Positions 60,302 through 64,000 of a stretch of 64,000 bases of DNA are shown here, in pieces. The position numbers were made by a program, and so were the translations under genes. The notes under the pieces are model-generated. The model was not told the origin of the DNA, did not search any database, and worked only from the letters and a program-made list of their open reading frames with translations. The stretch lies in assembly GCA_003211555.1 (NCBI GenBank), contig QCSH01000001.1:62001-126000 (forward strand). The letters run 5' to 3'. Within the stretch, counting starts at the first letter, position 1; each line of letters begins with the position of its first letter. Origin of the DNA: Pelagibacteraceae bacterium AG-470-G21 (GTDB lineage: Bacteria; Pseudomonadota; Alphaproteobacteria; Pelagibacterales; Pelagibacteraceae).

Positions 60302-61069
60302 ATGATTTCAAAATATATCGAAACTCTAATTTTAGCAATAATCCAAGGGATTTCAGAATTTACCCCTGTAAGTTCATCTGCGCATTTAATAATTGTATCA
60401 AAAATCAGTGACTTTGAATTAGGCAACCTTCAATTGGATATAAGTCTGCATTTAGGGTCATTGCTAGCAATAATTATATTTTTTAGGAAAGATTTGTTAG
60501 ATATCATTAATAATAAAAATATTTTTTTACTTATTATTTTTGGATCCATACCCTTAGTCATTGTTGGTTATATTTTTTACACAACAAATTTAATTGATCA
60601 ATTTAGAAATTTAAAAATTATTGCATGGACAACTTTAACTTTTGGAATTTTATTATATTTTTCAGATAAAATTGAATTAAAAAAAAAAATTTCATCAGAT
60701 TTAAATATTAAAAGTATTATTATAATTGGAGTATTTCAAATTTTTGCTATTATTCCTGGAGTTAGTAGATCTGGCATAGTAATTACTGCTTCGAGATTTT
60801 TGAAATTTGATAGAGTTGAGTCTTCAAAAATAGCATTTTATTTATCAATACCAGCTTTAGCTGGAGCAAGTTTTTTAGGAATTAATGATGCATTTAACGA
60901 TCAATTAAGTTTAGATTCAATATTTATTTTTTCTACATTATTTTCTTTTTTATTCTCTTATATTACAATTAAATATTTTCTTATTTACGTAAAAATGTTC
61001 AGTTTAAACTTTTTCGTAATTTATAGATTAATTTTAAGTCTTATTCTTTTCTTGATAATATACTTATAA
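60302..61069 (+). CDS. uppP: Undecaprenyl-diphosphatase
   Basis: LILAIIQGISEFTPVSSSAHLIIVSK, FQIFAIIPGVSRSGIVITASRFLKFDR; start at MISKYIETL. Confidence 0.95.
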   Translation: MISKYIETLILAIIQGISEFTPVSSSAHLIIVSKISDFELGNLQLDISLHLGSLLAIIIFFRKDLLDIINNKNIFLLIIFGSIPLVIVGYIFYTTNLIDQFRNLKIIAWTTLTFGILLYFSDKIELKKKISSDLNIKSIIIIGVFQIFAIIPGVSRSGIVITASRFLKFDRVESSKIAFYLSIPALAGASFLGINDAFNDQLSLDSIFIFSTLFSFLFSYITIKYFLIYVKMFSLNFFVIYRLILSLILFLIIYL

Positions 61070-61951
61070 TTTTTTTGTTGTTGGAGAAACTTGAGAAAAT
61101 ATAACTGCAATAAGTATTAGTATACATCCAATAATATTATTGATATTCAAAATTTGACTTAGTATAACCCATCCTGCAATAGTAGCAAATACTCCCTCTA
61201 ATGAATAAATTATTGCAGCTGGTGTTTCTTCAATATTCTTTTGGGCAAACATTTGCAAAGTAAAGGCAATCCCACCTGATAGTACACCTGCATACAGTAT
61301 TGAACTGTATTCCATTAAGATTTTTGTTATTACTATTTCCTCCAAAAAAGAGGCGAAAAATATTGAAAGAGTAAAAACAAGAGCAGCCTGTAATGCTGCA
61401 TAAAAGATTGGTATGTTAAATTTTTCCATAAATTTTCCAGCAAAAATTATATGCAAAGCCCAAAATAATGAGCATAGAATAACAAGAGCATCACCAATCA
61501 TTATTTCTGAGTTTGAAAAATCACTTAAGAGATAAACACCTATTATACATAAACCAATAGATGGCCATATGCTCCAATGCACTTTAGATGAATAAATAAA
61601 AAATAATAAGATCGGAACCAAAGGAACATAAAAAACAGTAAAGAAGGCTGCATTTGCTATATTAGTATACTGTAAAGCCGCTTGCTGTAAGTATGTGCCT
61701 AAAAATAAAGATATTCCCATTAAAATTAAATACTTAAAAAATAATTTTCTATTTGAATTTATCTCTAGTTTAATCTTTCCTCTCTCTAATATTAAAGCGA
61801 TGGGTAATACAGTTAAAAATCCAACAAAAAATCTTGAGGCGTTAAATGTCAATGGACCAATATTATCCATACCTGTATCTTGAGCGATAAAAGCAGTACC
61901 CCATATAAACGTTGTTATTAGTGCACAAATAAGCGATGAAAATCTCGACAT
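61064..61951 (-). CDS. EamA/DMT-family transporter
   Basis: About 10 TM helices, two EamA-like repeats (LICALITTFIWGTAFIAQD..., ...ILYAGVLSGGIAFTLQMFAQKNIEETPAAIIYSLEGVFATIAGWVIL). Confidence 0.92.
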   Translation of the reverse strand: MSRFSSLICALITTFIWGTAFIAQDTGMDNIGPLTFNASRFFVGFLTVLPIALILERGKIKLEINSNRKLFFKYLILMGISLFLGTYLQQAALQYTNIANAAFFTVFYVPLVPILLFFIYSSKVHWSIWPSIGLCIIGVYLLSDFSNSEIMIGDALVILCSLFWALHIIFAGKFMEKFNIPIFYAALQAALVFTLSIFFASFLEEIVITKILMEYSSILYAGVLSGGIAFTLQMFAQKNIEETPAAIIYSLEGVFATIAGWVILSQILNINNIIGCILILIAVIFSQVSPTTKKL

Positions 61952-61963
61952 TTAATATAAAAT

Positions 61964-63061
61964 TTAATTAATATTGTTAATTCTACAGCAACTATCGAAA
62001 TCTTCCTTGTTGATATAGCATCCAGCCATTTTTCTTATACCAGAGAACGCTCCTCTTCCATGCATTACCCTCCAATTATTGAATATTAATAGTTCTCCAG
62101 GTTTTAAAATATGTCTCCACTGATATTTTTGATGATTTGCCAATGTATCAAATAATTTAATTGCTTTATAAAAATTTATTGTTTTTTGATTAGTATCTCT
62201 AAAAGGTGCTCGGTCGTAATTATTAAAACTTATTTGATCAAAATTATTTTTATTATTAAGTTTTATTATTGGCCTCTCAGCTTCAAGCCTTACACCATCT
62301 CCAATATAAGAACCTTTAACTTTTGTTTTTGTTAGAGTTTTAAAATAACTTGTATTTTTTTTTTTAATTTCTTCTGCTAATTTAAATCCGTCCACCATTA
62401 TAGAATCTCCACCTTTAGCTTTGTATTTACAACAAAGTAATAATTGTAAACCTGGAGCATCATTGCTGTATGTTGAGTCAGTGTGTGGTCTTAATTCTTG
62501 GTTTGAATATGCGCTGTCTGCTTTTTTATTATTTGACTCAAATGTCCATAATCCTCCAAATATAGAGTTTCTCACGTATCCAATTTTTTTTGCAATTTTC
62601 TTAACAGAATTCAGATCTTTTGAGCAATTTCTTACAACTGCAAAACCATATTTATTAATTTTTTTTAATAAATTTTTAAATCCTTTTTTTGTTAAAATAT
62701 GATTATAGCTCATAAAAATTTGATTTTTTATGTCTGTATTTTTCCAATAGTAAAGATCCTTTTTGATTTCTTTTTTTTTTAATGAATTCTCTTTTAAAAA
62801 ATTGTAAGAATATCTAACTGGCTTTATTTCATTTGACCATAATATTTCTATATACTTTCCATTTTCTAATATTTTCGCTTTTCTAATTTTAATATTAAGA
62901 TCTATATTGGCTGTAAAAGTGGTCCTTTGATTTGTTTTAAAATCCCAATTCTCTTTATTTTTTACATGATCTCTTAACCAAATGTTTGGGAAAGTTTCAA
63001 ATTTGTTATTTTTGAAAATAAAAGAAGTTTTATTTTTTAAAGTTTTAAAATCTTTAATCAT
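61964..63061 (-). CDS. Gamma-butyrobetaine/trimethyllysine-type Fe(II)/2OG dioxygenase
   Basis: FPNIWLRDHV N-terminal domain, LRPHTDSTYSNDAPGLQLLLC (HxD), IFNNWRVMHGRGAF (distal His). Confidence 0.85.
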   Translation of the reverse strand: MIKDFKTLKNKTSFIFKNNKFETFPNIWLRDHVKNKENWDFKTNQRTTFTANIDLNIKIRKAKILENGKYIEILWSNEIKPVRYSYNFLKENSLKKKEIKKDLYYWKNTDIKNQIFMSYNHILTKKGFKNLLKKINKYGFAVVRNCSKDLNSVKKIAKKIGYVRNSIFGGLWTFESNNKKADSAYSNQELRPHTDSTYSNDAPGLQLLLCCKYKAKGGDSIMVDGFKLAEEIKKKNTSYFKTLTKTKVKGSYIGDGVRLEAERPIIKLNNKNNFDQISFNNYDRAPFRDTNQKTINFYKAIKLFDTLANHQKYQWRHILKPGELLIFNNWRVMHGRGAFSGIRKMAGCYINKEDFDSCCRINNIN

Positions 63062-64000
63062 TATTTAGCAAGTTTATAGGCAAAATTTTTACCCAAATTA
63101 ACTTTTAATTCATTATTAAATCTTGATCCTTCTGCACCATCAATAATTCTATGATCATAGGATAAGGATAAAGGCAGCATTGTTCTAGGTTTAAAATCAC
63201 CATCGATAAACACTGGTTTAACATAGGATCTACCAATACCTAATATTGCTACTTCAGGATAATTGATAATTGGTGAGAAATAAGTTCCTCCAATTCCACC
63301 TAGGCTAGTAATTGTTATAGATCCACCATAAAACTCTTTTTTATTAATTTTGAGATTTCGACAGTCTTCACTGACTTTTTTTAAGTCTTTGCTAATTTGA
63401 TCGATATTTTTTTGATTGGCATCCCTTATTTTTGGAACCATAAGTCCATTTGGAGTGTCAACAGCTATCCCAATATGAAAGTATTTTTTGAAAGTTATTT
63501 TACCCTTTTCGATATCATCAATAGAACTATTAAATCTTGGGAAATTTTTCAAAGCTTCTACAACAGCTTTTATGATAAATGCCAATGGGGTAATCTTTTT
63601 TTTCTCCCCAGTAAAAGTGTCTGTTAAATTTCGCCTAAACTCATCTAATTCAGTTATATCTGCCTCATCATAATTAGTGACATGTGGTATTGTTTGCCAT
63701 GAATTCGTTAAATGAGGAGCAGCAATTTTTTTTATTCTTGGAATATCTTTGATTTCAATCTCTCCAAAATCAGAATGATCATATTCAGATTGCTTAAAAG
63801 GTTTGTTTATTTTTTCTTCTTTAGGTTTATCAAAATTAGTTGAAACAAATTTTTTTATATCTTCCTCAATAATTCTTCCTGATCTTTGAGACCCTATTAC
63901 ATTATTAATATCAACACCTAATTCTCTTGCAAATTTTCTAGTTTTTGGACTAGCAAGCGCTTTACTTGATTTAAAAACACTTACTTTATTTTTTTGTAAA
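63061..64000 (-). CDS. aceF: Dihydrolipoamide acyltransferase E2 (pyruvate dehydrogenase type), 5'-truncated by window edge
   Basis: Frame is open from 64000 through 63061: peripheral-subunit-binding domain ASPKTRKFARELGVDINNVIGSQRSGRIIEEDIKKF, then catalytic domain ITPLAFIIKAVVEALKNFPRFNSSI ... SLSYDHRIIDGAEGSRF. Confidence 0.9.
   Translation of the reverse strand, partial: LQKNKVSVFKSSKALASPKTRKFARELGVDINNVIGSQRSGRIIEEDIKKFVSTNFDKPKEEKINKPFKQSEYDHSDFGEIEIKDIPRIKKIAAPHLTNSWQTIPHVTNYDEADITELDEFRRNLTDTFTGEKKKITPLAFIIKAVVEALKNFPRFNSSIDDIEKGKITFKKYFHIGIAVDTPNGLMVPKIRDANQKNIDQISKDLKKVSEDCRNLKINKKEFYGGSITITSLGGIGGTYFSPIINYPEVAILGIGRSYVKPVFIDGDFKPRTMLPLSLSYDHRIIDGAEGSRFNNELKVNLGKNFAYKLAK

Noticed and set aside
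63061-63585. A separate 174-aa acyltransferase gene
   Set aside because: The same frame is open upstream to the window edge with binding-domain sequence; it is one truncated E2 gene and 63585 is an internal TTG.

Overview
The window is a dense, AT-rich, almost gap-free bacterial chromosome segment. Gene content and order look like an alphaproteobacterium of the SAR11/Pelagibacterales type; this is inferred from protein character and synteny, and no 16S is present. Most of it is core housekeeping: cmk-rpsA-ihfB-pyrF-trpFBA-accD-folC, trxA, a nuclease cluster (ExoI, PD-(D/E)XK exonuclease, rmuC), hisG/sulfotransferase/hisZ/hisS, infA-hisD-DUF2948-murA-dcd, rpmH-rnpA-yidD-yidC-argB-HAD-dapDE, an HDAC-like plus SET-domain pair, truA-fmt-def, aroKB, bolA, DnaJ/CobS/CobT, a RegB-like kinase, gyrB, lepA, pheTS-rplT-rpmI-infC-thrS, gltBD, uppP, a DMT transporter, a GBB/TML-type dioxygenase and a partial pyruvate-dehydrogenase E2. 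Four tRNAs (His, Phe, Thr, Ser) are visible. Main points of interest: (1) a TrpB that keeps the PLP lysine but has lost many otherwise near-invariant residues, with paired loss of the TrpA D56 / TrpB K167 allosteric contact; (2) a two-gene, higher-GC cargo (PhyH-type dioxygenase + methyltransferase) between an intact tRNA-Ser and a decayed 3' tRNA-Ser copy flanked by perfect palindromes, which is the layout of a tRNA-targeted island; (3) tRNA-His without G-1, with A73 and G1:U72, encoded 4 nt upstream of hisS; (4) a HDAC-like/SET-domain protein-modification pair; (5) a sulfotransferase embedded in the his operon; (6) several unlisted small ORFs; (7) all six convergent protein-gene pairs overlapping at their 3' ends. 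No CRISPR array, rRNA, IS element or intact prophage was seen.
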